A stretch of DNA of 64,000 nucleotides from JAVWMQ01 sp036646055 (GCA_036646055.1 JAVXMY010000003.1:124001-188000), one strand, 5' to 3'. Counted from the first letter of the stretch, positions 18,401-27,844 are shown. The notes: generated by a model not told the origin, from the letters alone. Made by a program: numbers and translations.

Positions 18401-18757
18401 CATTTCAGAAATCATATTATTAACCATTTCAATGAAGCCGTTATTGTTTTTATATCCTTTGTACTCTATAAATCTGTCATCATTATCCTCTAAAATTTTG
18501 GTAAGAAGCATGTGCCTTCCTTCTTTAGAAATAAGAGGTTTTGTCATTCCGGTTTCAGCAATAACTCTATTTCCTAATCTACCAAAACTTAAAACTTCAA
18601 GGTCAATTAGCCCTTCTGTTTTCAGGAAATTAAAAGCATCCCTCTCAGCTTGCAGGGTATATTGATCCGGAACAAGTAACAGGGTTTTACCTTTAATATT
18701 ATCAAACAAGTATTTAGTTTTGTTTACATGGTCTCTTCCATAAAAAACCGTATTCAT
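15473..18757 (-). CDS. addB: ATP-dependent nuclease/helicase subunit B (AddB)
   Basis: This 1094-residue protein matches AddB, the partner of AddA in double-strand break resection. The C-terminal nuclease domain has SPSRLEKFGKCPFAHFVQYGL (about 750), a GIIDRIDILENQSVKIVDYKSG nuclease core and CGYCQYKGVC at 1050-1059; these cysteines bind a [4Fe-4S] staple. The N-terminal nucleotide loop reads FYGRDHVNKTKYL, lacking the glycines of the usual GRSGSGKT. No addA follows; two acyl-CoA synthetases do. AddA must be encoded elsewhere. Confidence 0.92.
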   Translation of the reverse strand: MNTVFYGRDHVNKTKYLFDNIKGKTLLLVPDQYTLQAERDAFNFLKTEGLIDLEVLSFGRLGNRVIAETGMTKPLISKEGRHMLLTKILEDNDDRFIEYKGYKNNNGFIEMVNNMISEMKQFNTTPDTIKEYLDSKENHELLEKKLSDMAIVFEEYEKLIGDKYIDTEDLIDLVARRIENSKWLLGQDVWITGFDYFTEKNLKLIKALMNKCNNVNVILSYEKGNSLFHIGWEMIEKLRELDSDFALVDISTFEKVEASNTMKAIEEKIFDFTMKPSDIKENIVLVKAANPHGEAETAAEHVLHLVRDKGYKYNEITLVCNDLEGRGKICKRVFKDYGMDLFLDNKRDILYSPLVGLVLAVLDIILGKYRREDVIRYLKTGLVIKDDNLIEELENYVRTYKIRGSLWKKAFVKGSSEYGEDLVNRVESLRVSVMATLEEFEKEFKGAKRVKDQAEAIYELLAYKLNIPAKLEELIREQLEDGMVENAEETAQVWNVFLGILRQQIELIGDEKLGINEYVKLITAGINSVEIGLLPPTIDGLVMGTIQRSRPGQSKAIVIVGANEGVLPGAIDDSGILNRDEKEALASKGLYLSKLESIRLMEENLAIYRNLASSSNELFISCAAGDSEGNGLFPSTVFTSIKEMFPNVPIINDIINREDSKDLVVSRDSTFAHLVDNLQRSIEGEQLEEIWKYVFEWFRGGKEFYLLDSLFKPGERVSSMGEDNADALYREEALKALSLSPSRLEKFGKCPFAHFVQYGLKPKIRNDYEILPLDAGNLYHFVMMKVAENLSSDKKKNYEEDSKWMKASNDELLDLVSKAVDLYAKDYREGILIDSYKTKWFKDVCFESVKMMVEHVRLGRIESMKFEEPFGRGKSIKEIVIPGGNKVVIEGIIDRIDILENQSVKIVDYKSGADKFDETEMREGWKFQLFVYLKAAIEEEKEPAGAFYFHIKDGFVKADEIAIEVLEEKVKSKRESSFKMDGAFVGKDSIVQGIDSKLKIVTNKKKAAMDEEEFKVLFNEVMDKVNQLANQLAEGDIRILPLKYKDKTPCGYCQYKGVCKFDITLDNCKYKVIRKKDNKDNLEVENGGEETNNE

Positions 18758-18765
18758 AACAACAC

Positions 18766-19404
18766 CTATAAAATTTGTAATAACTCTTCAGCTTTTTTTA
18801 TTTCATAGTCTGGATCAACTTTATTATCCTGGGCATGATAAGCAACTGCCCATCCAACTAAAACAGATTTAACCTCTGCATTCTTTGCAGAAAGAAGATC
18901 AAAGTTTGTATCTCCTACATAAATACATTTTTCCTTTTGGGCACCAATTAAGTCTACTGCCTTAAGAATAGGATCTGGGTTAGGCTTATGTTTCTTAGTA
19001 TCCTCTGCAGTTACAACCAGGTCAAATAAGTTTTCAATTCCCTTATCTTTTAGGCCTATCATAGTTGTTTCTTTAAGTCTTGAAGTAACAACTCCAACCT
19101 TATATCCCTTATCCTTTAAATTTACAAGAAGTTCTTTGACACCATCAAATAAATGAGTATCCTTGTCAAAGTACTTTTCTTGATATTCTCTATATATTTT
19201 TACAGCCCTTTGTTGGTTTTCATCACCAAAGACTGTAGCCATACAAGTTTTAAGAGGCTCCCCATAAGTCTTATAAATAAGATCGTCTGGGCCTTCCTTG
19301 CCAGTTAGTTTTTTAAATGTATGTTGCCATGAATTATACACCACTTCATTAGTGTCCATTATTGTTCCATCATAATCAAAAAGCACTGTATTATAATTTT
19401 CCAT
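18766..19404 (-). CDS. HAD-superfamily phosphatase (PpaX/phosphoglycolate type)
   Basis: This 212-residue haloacid-dehalogenase hydrolase has motif I LFDYDGTIMDT, a helical cap, motif II VVTSRL, a lysine in KKHKPNPDPIL and motif IV YVGDTNFDLLSAKNAE. The pattern fits pyrophosphatase PpaX or phosphoglycolate phosphatase. I chose the ATG at 19404 because it follows GGGGGAG; the upstream ATG at 19437 lacks a ribosome site. It sits between tex and addB in one transcription unit. The exact substrate is not assignable. Confidence 0.85.
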   Translation of the reverse strand: MENYNTVLFDYDGTIMDTNEVVYNSWQHTFKKLTGKEGPDDLIYKTYGEPLKTCMATVFGDENQQRAVKIYREYQEKYFDKDTHLFDGVKELLVNLKDKGYKVGVVTSRLKETTMIGLKDKGIENLFDLVVTAEDTKKHKPNPDPILKAVDLIGAQKEKCIYVGDTNFDLLSAKNAEVKSVLVGWAVAYHAQDNKVDPDYEIKKAEELLQIL

Positions 19405-19438
19405 AGCTCCCCCTTTTCTTTTATTTCTAAATATCATA

Positions 19439-21700
19439 TTAAAGTTTCATTGTTAGTGCAACTTTACCCTTAGCCTTATCAATTTCAAGTATCTTAACCT
19501 TCACATTATCTCCAACTGAAACAACGTCCATTGGATGTTTAATAAACTTATTGCTAAGCTGTGAAATATGAACAAGTCCATCGTTTTTAACTCCAATATC
19601 TACAAAAGCACCAAAGTCTACAACATTTCTAACAGTTCCGGTCATTTCCATTCCAGGCTTTAAATCATCAAAGTCTCTTACATCATTTCTGAACACTACT
19701 GCCGGAGCATCTTCTCTAGGGTCTCTGCCAGGCTTTTTAATTTCATCAACAATATCCTTCAATGTTAGTTCTCCAACTTCAAGGTCTTCAGCCATATTCT
19801 TAATAGCCTGTCCCAAATTTTTAAGTGGATTATCATTATCTGCTTTCTGTAATTCTGCAAGGGCAGCAAAACCCTTAGCCCTAGTCTTAGGCTTGGATTT
19901 TTCCTCTTTAGGGCCGTAAACCTGACATATTTTTTCTTCAATATGTGATAAACCTTCGTTACTAATACCCTTAACATCCAGTTCTAATTTCTTAAGCATA
20001 GCTTCTGCAACCTTATATGATTCAGGATGAACAGAGGTACCATCAAGAGGATTTTTAGCTCCGCTAATTCTCATAAAACCTGCACACTGTTCAAATGCTT
20101 TAGGTCCCAGTTTAGCAACCTTCTTAAGTTCTTTTCTATCGGTGTAATCACCATTTTCTTCTCTATATGAAACAATATTTTTAGCAATGGTTCCATTAAT
20201 TCCTGCAATATGTGATAGCAGTGATGGTGACGCTGTATTAAGGTCAACACCAACTCTATTTACACAATCCTCAACAACATTATCAAGAGCAGTTTCTAAA
20301 TTTTTCTGGTTAATATCATGCTGATATTGACCAACACCAATGCTTTTAGTTGGAATCTTAACTAACTCAGCTAGTGGGTCTTGAAGCCTTCTACCAAGAG
20401 ACATTGCGCCTCTAGTAGTAACATCTAAATCCGGATATTCTTCAGTAGCAATCTTAGAAGCAGAATAAACAGAAGCCCCAGCCTCATTAACAATTGTATA
20501 CTTCATATCTGGTGATTTTTTCTTAATGTAGTTTGCAACAACCTCTTCAGTTTCCCTAGAAGCAGTTCCATTACCAATTACAAAAGTATTAGCCTTAAAC
20601 CTTTCAATTAATTTATCAAATACTGCTTCCGTTCCCTTAATATCTTCCTTAGGTTTAGTTGGAAAAATAGTTGTATAAGCTAGTAACTTTCCTGTCTGGT
20701 TCAAAACAGCAACCTTACATCCTGTTCTGTAACCTGGGTCAATACTAATAATTCTAGCCCCTTTAACTGGAGGAACCATAAGAAGTTTTTCAGTGTTTTT
20801 AGCAAAAATCTTAACAGCCTCTCCCTCAGCTCTCTCAGTTAAAACATTTCTCATTTCCCTTTCAAGAGAAGGTGCAATTAGACGTTTATAGGCGTCACTA
20901 ATAACAGCACCTAAAGTTTCAACAAAAATTGATTTTTCGTTTTTAATCACTTCTCTAGCAATTACAGCTTCCATTTCTTCAGCAATGGTTACGATTTTAA
21001 CCTTTAGTTTCTTTTCCTTCTCGCCTCTATTAATAGCAAGAACTCTATGGTTTGGAATCTTTGAAATTCCTTCGCTAGCATCATAGTACATCTCGTAAAC
21101 AGATTTTTCTTCCTTGTCTACTCCCTCTGATTTAATAATGCCAACGTTATATGTTTTATCTCTTAAAATAGCAGTCAATTCAGGATCATCAGAAATCATT
21201 TCTGCAATAATATCCATTGCACCAGCAATAGCATCATCAGTAGTTTCAACTCCAAGGTCAAGGTTTATGTATTCCTTAGCCATTTCTTCTAGGCTTCCAC
21301 TTTCAGCTTTCTGGGCAAAAATCTCTCCTGCCAGTGGTTCTAGTCCCTTTTCTTTTGCCTTCGATGCTCGTGTTGCCTTCTTTTGTTTAAAAGGTTTATA
21401 TAAGTCTTCAACCCTTTGCAAAACTTCTGCCTTAACAATGTCTTCCTTAAGTTCAGGTGTTAGTTTGCCTTGTTCTTCAATTAATCTAATAACTTCTTCC
21501 TTACGCTCTTCAAGTCCTCTTAAATAAGTAAGTCTTTCATCTAAATCACGAAGAACAACGTCTGAAAGTCCGCCAGTTACTTCTTTTCTATAACGAGCAA
21601 TAAATGGAATTGTGTTCCCTTCGTCAATTAATTTAACTGTGCTTTCTATTTGACTTTCCTTTATTGAAAACTCCTGTGCAATCTTTGCTATTATGTTCAT
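19439..21700 (-). CDS. tex: Tex-family S1 RNA-binding transcription accessory protein
   Basis: This 753-residue protein has the Tex architecture: N-terminal helical domain with TIPFIARYRKEVTGGL, a YqgF-like RNase H fold (ISIDPGYRTGCKVAVLN), a helix-hairpin-helix region (VGVDLNTASPSLLSHIAGI), and a C-terminal S1 domain at about 650-725 (GTVRNVVDFGAFVDIGVKNDGLVHISQLS). Tex is an Spt6-like factor binding nucleic acid and influencing transcription. Length and order are typical. It starts 22 bases after prfB ends. Confidence 0.96.
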   Translation of the reverse strand: MNIIAKIAQEFSIKESQIESTVKLIDEGNTIPFIARYRKEVTGGLSDVVLRDLDERLTYLRGLEERKEEVIRLIEEQGKLTPELKEDIVKAEVLQRVEDLYKPFKQKKATRASKAKEKGLEPLAGEIFAQKAESGSLEEMAKEYINLDLGVETTDDAIAGAMDIIAEMISDDPELTAILRDKTYNVGIIKSEGVDKEEKSVYEMYYDASEGISKIPNHRVLAINRGEKEKKLKVKIVTIAEEMEAVIAREVIKNEKSIFVETLGAVISDAYKRLIAPSLEREMRNVLTERAEGEAVKIFAKNTEKLLMVPPVKGARIISIDPGYRTGCKVAVLNQTGKLLAYTTIFPTKPKEDIKGTEAVFDKLIERFKANTFVIGNGTASRETEEVVANYIKKKSPDMKYTIVNEAGASVYSASKIATEEYPDLDVTTRGAMSLGRRLQDPLAELVKIPTKSIGVGQYQHDINQKNLETALDNVVEDCVNRVGVDLNTASPSLLSHIAGINGTIAKNIVSYREENGDYTDRKELKKVAKLGPKAFEQCAGFMRISGAKNPLDGTSVHPESYKVAEAMLKKLELDVKGISNEGLSHIEEKICQVYGPKEEKSKPKTRAKGFAALAELQKADNDNPLKNLGQAIKNMAEDLEVGELTLKDIVDEIKKPGRDPREDAPAVVFRNDVRDFDDLKPGMEMTGTVRNVVDFGAFVDIGVKNDGLVHISQLSNKFIKHPMDVVSVGDNVKVKILEIDKAKGKVALTMKL

Positions 21701-21721
21701 TTTTTTAATCCCTTTGTTATT

Positions 21722-22823
21722 TTAATCTCTCTGTTTTAACTTTGCGTTTATAAAATAGTCTAAGTCTCCATCTAAAACCTTATCGACTGTTCCTACCTCT
21801 GCATTAGTTCTATGATCCTTAACCATAGTGTACGGGTGAAAAACATAAGATCTAATTTGGCTACCCCAAGTAATTTGGCTAAAGTCTCCCTTTAATTCAC
21901 TTAGACTTTCCTTATGTTCTCTTTCCTTAAGCTCCACCAGCTTAGACATTAAAAGTTTCATAGCTGTGTCCTTATTTTGGTGTTGAGATCTTTCATTTTG
22001 ACAAGACACTACAATGTTTGTTGGCAAATGGGTTATTCTAATTGCTGAATCGGTTTTATTAACATGTTGGCCACCGGCTCCACTTGCTCTAAATGTGTCA
22101 ATTCTAATATGATCCTCATCTATTTCAACAGTAATATCCTTGTCTATTTCCGGCATTACCTCTACTGACGCAAAGGATGTATGCCTTCTACCAGATGAAT
22201 CATATGGTGATATACGAACCAGGCGATGAACGCCTTTTTCCGTCTTAAGATACCCATAGGCATTTTCACCTTCAACAAGTAATGTTGCGGATTTGATTCC
22301 ACCTTCAGTATCATCTTGCAAATCAAGAGTTTTAACTGAAAAGCCCTTACGCTCTCCCCATCTAATATACATTCTAAGAAGTATTTGAGCCCAGTCCTGA
22401 GCATCTGTACCACCAGAGCCTGCATGAATAGTTAGAATTCCATTGTTTCCATCGTATTCGCCATTTAATAAGGTTTTAACCCTTATTTCATCATAGTCCT
22501 CTTCAAACTTAGTTTTTAGATTTTCAATTTCCAAGGTTAAGGACCTGTCTTCTTCCTCTAGTGCCATTTGGATTAAAACTTCCAGCTCTTCAAGGCTAGC
22601 TTCTAAATCTAAATATTCATTTAGCTTACTTTCTACTGCCTTTTTGTGTTTCAAAAGTTTTTGAGCTTCATTTGGATCATTCCAAAAATCTGGTCCATTA
22701 ACCTGTTCGTCTATTTTATTTATTTGCTCTTTTAACCTATCTGGGTCAAAGAGATTCACCAACCTCTTTAAGATTAGCTTTTAGCTCTGGGATTTCATTT
22801 TTAATTTGTTCAATAATAATCAA
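21722..22823 (-). CDS. prfB: Peptide chain release factor 2, with +1 programmed frameshift
   Basis: RF2 releases peptides at UGA and UAA. The gene is split between two frames. A TTG start at 22823, 7 bases after GGAAAGGGTG, opens 25 codons ending GGT-GAA-TCT-CTT-TGA. The CTTTGAC slippery site (22745-22751) moves the ribosome +1 into the frame reading DPDRLKEQ. Total length is 366 residues, normal for RF2. The GGQ loop is seen as RASGAGGQHVNKTDSAIR. In-frame UGA lets RF2 regulate its own synthesis. The start is only two bases from the secA stop. Confidence 0.96.
22745..22751 (-). promoter_or_regulatory. prfB programmed +1 frameshift site CTTTGAC
   Basis: The minus strand reads AAAGAGGTTGGTGAATCT before CTT-TGA-C. 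The zero frame ends at TGA; shifting one base forward gives GAC and the full RF2. The upstream purine-rich GAGG stretch may act as the stimulatory internal Shine-Dalgarno. Confidence 0.93.
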
Positions 22824-22825
22824 AT

Positions 22826-25582
22826 TTATTCACCCTTTCCACAACAGTGTTTATATTTCTTGCCACTTCCGCATGGACAAGGATCGTTTCTTCCTACTTT
22901 AGGTGAGTCTCTTCTAACTGTTTCCTGCTTGTTTTCTCTATCAGGAATTTCAGTTTCATTTAACTCTCCGCTAGAATTTTGCTGAGATAATAATGTTTTG
23001 TTAATATCTTCAAAGCCTTCTTCACCCTTAGGTGCAACTTCCTTACGCTCTGTTTTAGTCTCTACTGTTACATTGAAGCAGAACTTAACTGTTTCTTCCT
23101 TAATCGCTCCGATCATTTCTTCAAACATATCAAAGCCTTCCTGAGCATAAGCTGCTGCAGGATCCTGCTGACCCATTGCACGAAGACCGATACCACTTTT
23201 AAGTTGATCCATTGCATCAATATGATCCATCCACTTGTTATCAACAACTCTAATAAGAATCATTCTTTCAAGTTCTCTCATCTGTTCAATGCCAATTTCT
23301 TCTTCCTTAGCAGTATATAGTTCTTCAAATATATCCATTATGTTATCAACTAAAGAGTCATTTGTCATATCTCTTAGTTGGTCCTCTGTAAAGTTTAACT
23401 CTGGCATCTTAGCACAAATTCTTCTAAGGTGCTTAGCCATAAGTTCAAAATCCCACTCTTCAGCATACTTAGACTCAACAGTTATTGGTTCTACTACTGA
23501 AACAATAAGTTCCTGAGCCATGTTCATAATGTATTCTCTTAGGTCTTCACCAAATAATACTTTACGTCTTTCTCCGTATATTATTTCTCTTTGTTTATTC
23601 ATTACGTTGTCATACTGAAGTACATATTTACGAATTGAGAAGTTCTTTCCTTCAACCTTCTTTTGTGCACTTTCAATAGACTTAGTAATCATTTTAGCTT
23701 CAATGGCTTCGTCTTCAGGAACGCCTAATCTGTTTACAACAGCTTGCATTCTTTCGCCACCAAACAGTCTAAGTATTTCATCTTCCATTGAGATACAGAA
23801 CTGTGTCATACCAGGGTCTCCTTGACGTCCTGAACGACCTCTAAGCTGATTATCAATACGTCTAGACTCATGTCTTTCTGTACCAATAATGCAAAGTCCA
23901 CCGTTAGCTCTTACTCTTTCCTGCTCGTCTTTTCTTTCTTCCTTATATTTATTTAAAATCTTAGTATACTCTGCTCTTGCATCTAATATAGCCTGATCCT
24001 CTGTTGGAATTAAACTTGAGGCATAAGCAATAGTTTCTGAATCATATCCAGCCTTCTCCATATCCTTCTTAGCTTCAAATTCCGGATTACCTCCTAAGAT
24101 AATATCAGTACCTCTACCAGCCATATTTGTAGCAATTGTAATAGCACCTTCTCTACCAGCTTCAGCTACAATTGATGCTTCCTTTTCATGCTGCTTAGCA
24201 TTAAGTACATTAAAGTTTTTAATTCCTCTTTTGCGAAGCATATCTGCAATTAGTTCTGAAGTTTCAATTGAAATAGTACCAACTAATACAGGCATTCCCT
24301 TTTCGTGGGCTGCAATTACAGATTCTGCAATAGCATTATACTTACCAGCTTCAGTTGAGAAAATAGCATCATCCATATCTATTCTAAGAATATCTTTGTT
24401 AGTAGGAATAACTACTACGTCCATATTATAAATATCTCTAAATTCATCTTCTTCAGTCTTAGCTGTACCAGTCATACCTGCAAGTTTCTGATACATTCTA
24501 AAGTAATTTTGAAGAGTAATAGTAGCTAGAGTTTTAGACTCTGATCTAACCTTTACGTTTTCTTTAGCTTCAATAGCCTGGTGTAACCCATCGCTATATC
24601 TTCTACCAAACATTAAACGGCCTGTAAATTCATCTACAATTACAATTTCACCATCTTTAATGATATAATCTACATCTTTCTTCATTAAACTTCTAGCCTT
24701 TAATGCTTGAATAACGTGATGGTTGATTTCCATGTTTTCTGGATCTGCAAAGTTTTCAATATTGAAGAACTCTTCACATTTAGCAATACCTTCATCAGTA
24801 ATCATTACCTGTTTGTCTTTTTCTTCTACTGTATAATCTGTTTCTGGTGTTAGTCCCTGTACAAATCTATTTGCTGTTCCATATAAGTCTGTTGATTTGT
24901 CTCCCTTACCTGAAATAATAAGAGGAGTTCTAGCTTCATCCACTAGAATTGAGTCAACTTCATCGACAATTGCAAAGTTTAGTTCTCTTTGCATCATGTT
25001 CTCTTTGTAAGTAACCATATTGTCTCTTAAATAGTCAAAACCATATTCATTATTTGTACCATAAGTAATGTCAGCATCATAAGCAGCCTTACGTTCTTCC
25101 TCAGAAATACCGTGAATTACACATCCAACTGTTAACCCTAGGAATGTATAACAATTACCCATCCATTCGCAGTCACGCTTAGCTAAGTAGTCATTTACTG
25201 TAACAACGTGTACTCCTTTCCCTGAAAGAGCATTTAAGTATACAGGAAGTGTAGCAACTAAAGTTTTACCTTCCCCTGTTTTCATTTCAGCAATTCTACC
25301 TTGATGTAATACTACACCACCAATTAACTGAACTCTAAAGTGTTTCATTCCAAGTGTTCTAAATGCAGCCTCTCTACATACAGCAAAGGCTTCAGGAAGA
25401 ATATCATCCAAAGTCTCTCCATTAGCAAGTCTTTCCTTAAACTCTGGTGTCTTGGCCTTTAGTTCATCATCTGAAAGAGCTGATATAGCACTATCAAATG
25501 CCTCAACTTTATCTACAATTTTCTCTACCTTCTTTACTTCTTTGACATTTAAGTCTCCGAAGATTTTTTCCATAAATCCCAT
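22826..25582 (-). CDS. secA: Preprotein translocase ATPase SecA
   Basis: This 918-residue motor drives protein export through SecYEG. The Walker A is MKTGEGKTLVATLP at about residues 100-113, the DEAD-like box IVDEVDSILVDEARTPLIISG, and the second ATPase half has TNMAGRGTDIILGG and RRIDNQLRGRSGRQGDPG. The C-terminus ends with RNDPCPCGSGKKYKHCCGKGE, the zinc-binding SEC-C tail. Length is typical. It directly precedes prfB, a conserved Firmicute pairing, and its ATG abuts the upstream hemolysin stop. Confidence 0.98.
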   Translation of the reverse strand: MGFMEKIFGDLNVKEVKKVEKIVDKVEAFDSAISALSDDELKAKTPEFKERLANGETLDDILPEAFAVCREAAFRTLGMKHFRVQLIGGVVLHQGRIAEMKTGEGKTLVATLPVYLNALSGKGVHVVTVNDYLAKRDCEWMGNCYTFLGLTVGCVIHGISEEERKAAYDADITYGTNNEYGFDYLRDNMVTYKENMMQRELNFAIVDEVDSILVDEARTPLIISGKGDKSTDLYGTANRFVQGLTPETDYTVEEKDKQVMITDEGIAKCEEFFNIENFADPENMEINHHVIQALKARSLMKKDVDYIIKDGEIVIVDEFTGRLMFGRRYSDGLHQAIEAKENVKVRSESKTLATITLQNYFRMYQKLAGMTGTAKTEEDEFRDIYNMDVVVIPTNKDILRIDMDDAIFSTEAGKYNAIAESVIAAHEKGMPVLVGTISIETSELIADMLRKRGIKNFNVLNAKQHEKEASIVAEAGREGAITIATNMAGRGTDIILGGNPEFEAKKDMEKAGYDSETIAYASSLIPTEDQAILDARAEYTKILNKYKEERKDEQERVRANGGLCIIGTERHESRRIDNQLRGRSGRQGDPGMTQFCISMEDEILRLFGGERMQAVVNRLGVPEDEAIEAKMITKSIESAQKKVEGKNFSIRKYVLQYDNVMNKQREIIYGERRKVLFGEDLREYIMNMAQELIVSVVEPITVESKYAEEWDFELMAKHLRRICAKMPELNFTEDQLRDMTNDSLVDNIMDIFEELYTAKEEEIGIEQMRELERMILIRVVDNKWMDHIDAMDQLKSGIGLRAMGQQDPAAAYAQEGFDMFEEMIGAIKEETVKFCFNVTVETKTERKEVAPKGEEGFEDINKTLLSQQNSSGELNETEIPDRENKQETVRRDSPKVGRNDPCPCGSGKKYKHCCGKGE

Positions 25583-26863
25583 TTATTTGTCCCCCTTTTT
25601 GGTTCCTTCTTCATCTAAATTTTCTATTACCAAGTTGATTTCTAAAGCTCTCCTTGGATTTGCTTTAGTAACTCTTGCTTTAATTAACTTATTATCATAA
25701 ACTCTTTCAAAGGAATCCCCTTTGCTAGGCAATTTATCTAAACATAGCACAACCCAACCGTTAACAGTATTAACATCAATTTCTTCATCAATCTCAAAGA
25801 AATCAAATACCTTAGCTAAGTTGGCATTACACATTACTCTATAACTTCCATTTTGAAGTAAGGTTACTTCCTGTGACATTATAGCATCATGTTCATCAAA
25901 AATATCTCCAACTAGTTCTTCTATGATATCCTCCATAGTTACTAGCCCTTCTGTTCCACCATATTCATCAACAATTATTGCAATGTGAGCCTTTGCTGCC
26001 TGAAGTTTCTTTAGTAATGTTGCTGCCTTCATTGTTCCTGCAACAAATACTACAGGCTTAACAAAATCAGAAATGGTTCTTTGACTTCCTACTATGTAAT
26101 TATGAAAGTCCTTTTGGTTTAATACTCCAAGAACCTTATCCATATCGTCTTCATAAACAGGCAATCTAGAAAATCCAGTGTTCTTAAAGATTTCTCCCAC
26201 TTCCTCTTCTGACATATCAATGCTAATAGCTTCAACATCAACTCTAGGTGTTAGAACGTCTTCAGCTGTAAGATCGTTAAATTCTATAGCATTTTGAATC
26301 AGTTCACTTTGTCCAGCTTCAATTCCTCCAACTGTTTCTGCTTCTTCTACAATGGTTATTAGTTCTTCACCAGTAATTGAATTATCTCCTACTATTTTAA
26401 AAATCTTATTTATTAAATCTTTCCACTTAGAAAACAAAAAGTTTATAGGGGTTAAAACTGTTACAAACACACCTATAATTGGTGCACTAAACATTGCAAA
26501 TCCTTCAGGTGCATCTTTAGCAACATTCTTGGGAGTTATTTCTCCAAAAACCAAAACAACAACAGTAATAATTATAGTTGATAATGTAGCACCCAGGTCT
26601 CCATATATATCTATAAATAACACCGTTGCAACTGCTGTCATTGCTATATTAACAATATTATTACCGATAAGTATTGTCGATAACAGTTTGTCGTAATTAT
26701 CCGAAAGTTTTAGAACCCTTTTGGCTCTAGAATTTCCATCTCCAGCCATGTTCTTGATTTTAATTCTATTTATTGAAGTAAATGCTGTTTCAGTAGCCGA
26801 AAAATAGGCTGAAAACATTACTAAAACTATAATTGTAATAATTGATATCAGGTGACTCTCCAT
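25583..26863 (-). CDS. CNNM/HlyC-CorC family membrane protein with CBS domains
   Basis: This 426-residue protein has an N-terminal DUF21/CNNM membrane domain (residues about 1-190; FSATETAFTSINRIKIKNMA and FGEITPKNVAKD), two CBS domains (VLTPRVDVEAISIDM..., VVFVAGTMKAATLLKKLQ...IIVDEYGGTEGLVTMEDIIEELVGDI) and a C-terminal CorC/HlyC domain (RVMCNANLAKVFDFF). Such proteins are linked to magnesium or cobalt efflux and are often labelled hemolysin. It has an AGGAGG site and starts the long minus-strand series that includes secA. Confidence 0.92.
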   Translation of the reverse strand: MESHLISIITIIVLVMFSAYFSATETAFTSINRIKIKNMAGDGNSRAKRVLKLSDNYDKLLSTILIGNNIVNIAMTAVATVLFIDIYGDLGATLSTIIITVVVLVFGEITPKNVAKDAPEGFAMFSAPIIGVFVTVLTPINFLFSKWKDLINKIFKIVGDNSITGEELITIVEEAETVGGIEAGQSELIQNAIEFNDLTAEDVLTPRVDVEAISIDMSEEEVGEIFKNTGFSRLPVYEDDMDKVLGVLNQKDFHNYIVGSQRTISDFVKPVVFVAGTMKAATLLKKLQAAKAHIAIIVDEYGGTEGLVTMEDIIEELVGDIFDEHDAIMSQEVTLLQNGSYRVMCNANLAKVFDFFEIDEEIDVNTVNGWVVLCLDKLPSKGDSFERVYDNKLIKARVTKANPRRALEINLVIENLDEEGTKKGDK

Positions 26864-27039
26864 CTATTAAATTCCTCCTTTAATAACAGTACAATTATAC
26901 CTTATTTATCCATAAAATAAAAGGGTTTCAAAGCAAAATGAATAGTATGTGATAAATATGTTATAATGTTTTAAATTTTAATTTTAACAAAATAGTAGGC
27001 CTTACATAATAGTAGTTTTAATCTTCTTTATTCTTACAA

Positions 27040-27083
27040 AAATAAGACTCAAGTCCTTTTATGTCAGTCTTTGAGTCTTATTA
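27040..27083 (-). terminator. Terminator after the amino acid ABC operon
   Basis: AATAAGACTCAA and TTGAGTCTTATT pair across a loop of about 19 bases, and the minus strand continues with Ts. It lies just past the ATPase stop. The rest of the gap 26864-27109 shows only AT-rich sequence and the short tandem repeat beside this hairpin. Confidence 0.8.
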
Positions 27084-27100
27084 GTCTTATTAGTCTTATT
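27074..27100. repeat. Three perfect 9-bp tandem repeats AGTCTTATT
   Basis: AGTCTTATT occurs three times head to tail. The first copy is one arm of the adjacent terminator hairpin, so the array likely grew by slippage from the terminator arm. Confidence 0.85.
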
Positions 27101-27109
27101 ATTACTTAT

Positions 27110-27844
27110 TTATACTAAGATTTTGCTAAAGAAGTCTTTTGTTCTTTCTTCTTTAGGGTTTCCAAATACTTCTGCCGGAGTTCCTTCTTCAATAATGTTT
27201 CCATCATCCATAAATATCACTCTATCGCAAACTTCTTTGGCAAATCCCATTTCGTGGGTAACTATTACCATTGTCATTCCTTCTGCAGCAAGTTCCTTCA
27301 TTACTTCTAGAACTTCTCCAACCATTTCTGGATCTAGGGCTGATGTCGGTTCATCAAATAGCATCGCTTCTGGACCCATTGCAAGAGCTCTAGCTATTGC
27401 AACCCTTTGTTTTTGACCACCTGATAAGGCTGCTGGATATACTCCTGCTTTATCTGATAGGCCAACTCGTTCTAATAAGTTTAACGCCTTTGCTTTAACT
27501 TCATCTTTGTTTTCCTTTTTTACTTCTAAAGGTCCTATCATAATATTTTCTAGGACGCTTTTATGTGGGAAAAGATTAAAGTCTTGAAAAACCATTCCTA
27601 GTTTTTCTCTTGTTTTATTTAAGTTAGCTTTGCCATTATTAATAACAGTACCATCTAGATATATTTCTCCACTTGAAGGTATTTCTAACATGTTTAGGCA
27701 TCTTAAGAATGTACTTTTACCAGATCCTGATGGTCCGATAATACATACAACTTCACCCTCCTTAATAGATAGGTTTATACCTTTTAGTACTTCTAACTTA
27801 TTGAAATTTTTTGTCAAATTATTTACTTTAATCATTTTTTGCAA
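27110..27844 (-). CDS. Polar amino acid ABC transporter, ATP-binding subunit
   Basis: This 244-residue ATPase has Walker A GPSGSGKST (about 33-41), Q-loop MVFQDFNLFPHKSVLENI, signature LSGGQKQRV and Walker B AMLFDEPTSALDPE, then the switch histidine in IVTHEMGFA. It is most like GlnQ/ArtM-type polar amino acid importers. It overlaps the permease gene by 17 bases. It energises import with the permease and lipoprotein upstream; the substrate is not fixed by sequence. Confidence 0.94.
   Translation of the reverse strand: MQKMIKVNNLTKNFNKLEVLKGINLSIKEGEVVCIIGPSGSGKSTFLRCLNMLEIPSSGEIYLDGTVINNGKANLNKTREKLGMVFQDFNLFPHKSVLENIMIGPLEVKKENKDEVKAKALNLLERVGLSDKAGVYPAALSGGQKQRVAIARALAMGPEAMLFDEPTSALDPEMVGEVLEVMKELAAEGMTMVIVTHEMGFAKEVCDRVIFMDDGNIIEEGTPAEVFGNPKEERTKDFFSKILV

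Noticed and set aside
26960..26985. Plus-strand TATAAT near 26970
   Set aside because: No -35 partner and no gene or RNA signal downstream.
27074..27100. CRISPR-like short array
   Set aside because: The three 9-bp units are contiguous with no spacers and derive from a terminator arm.
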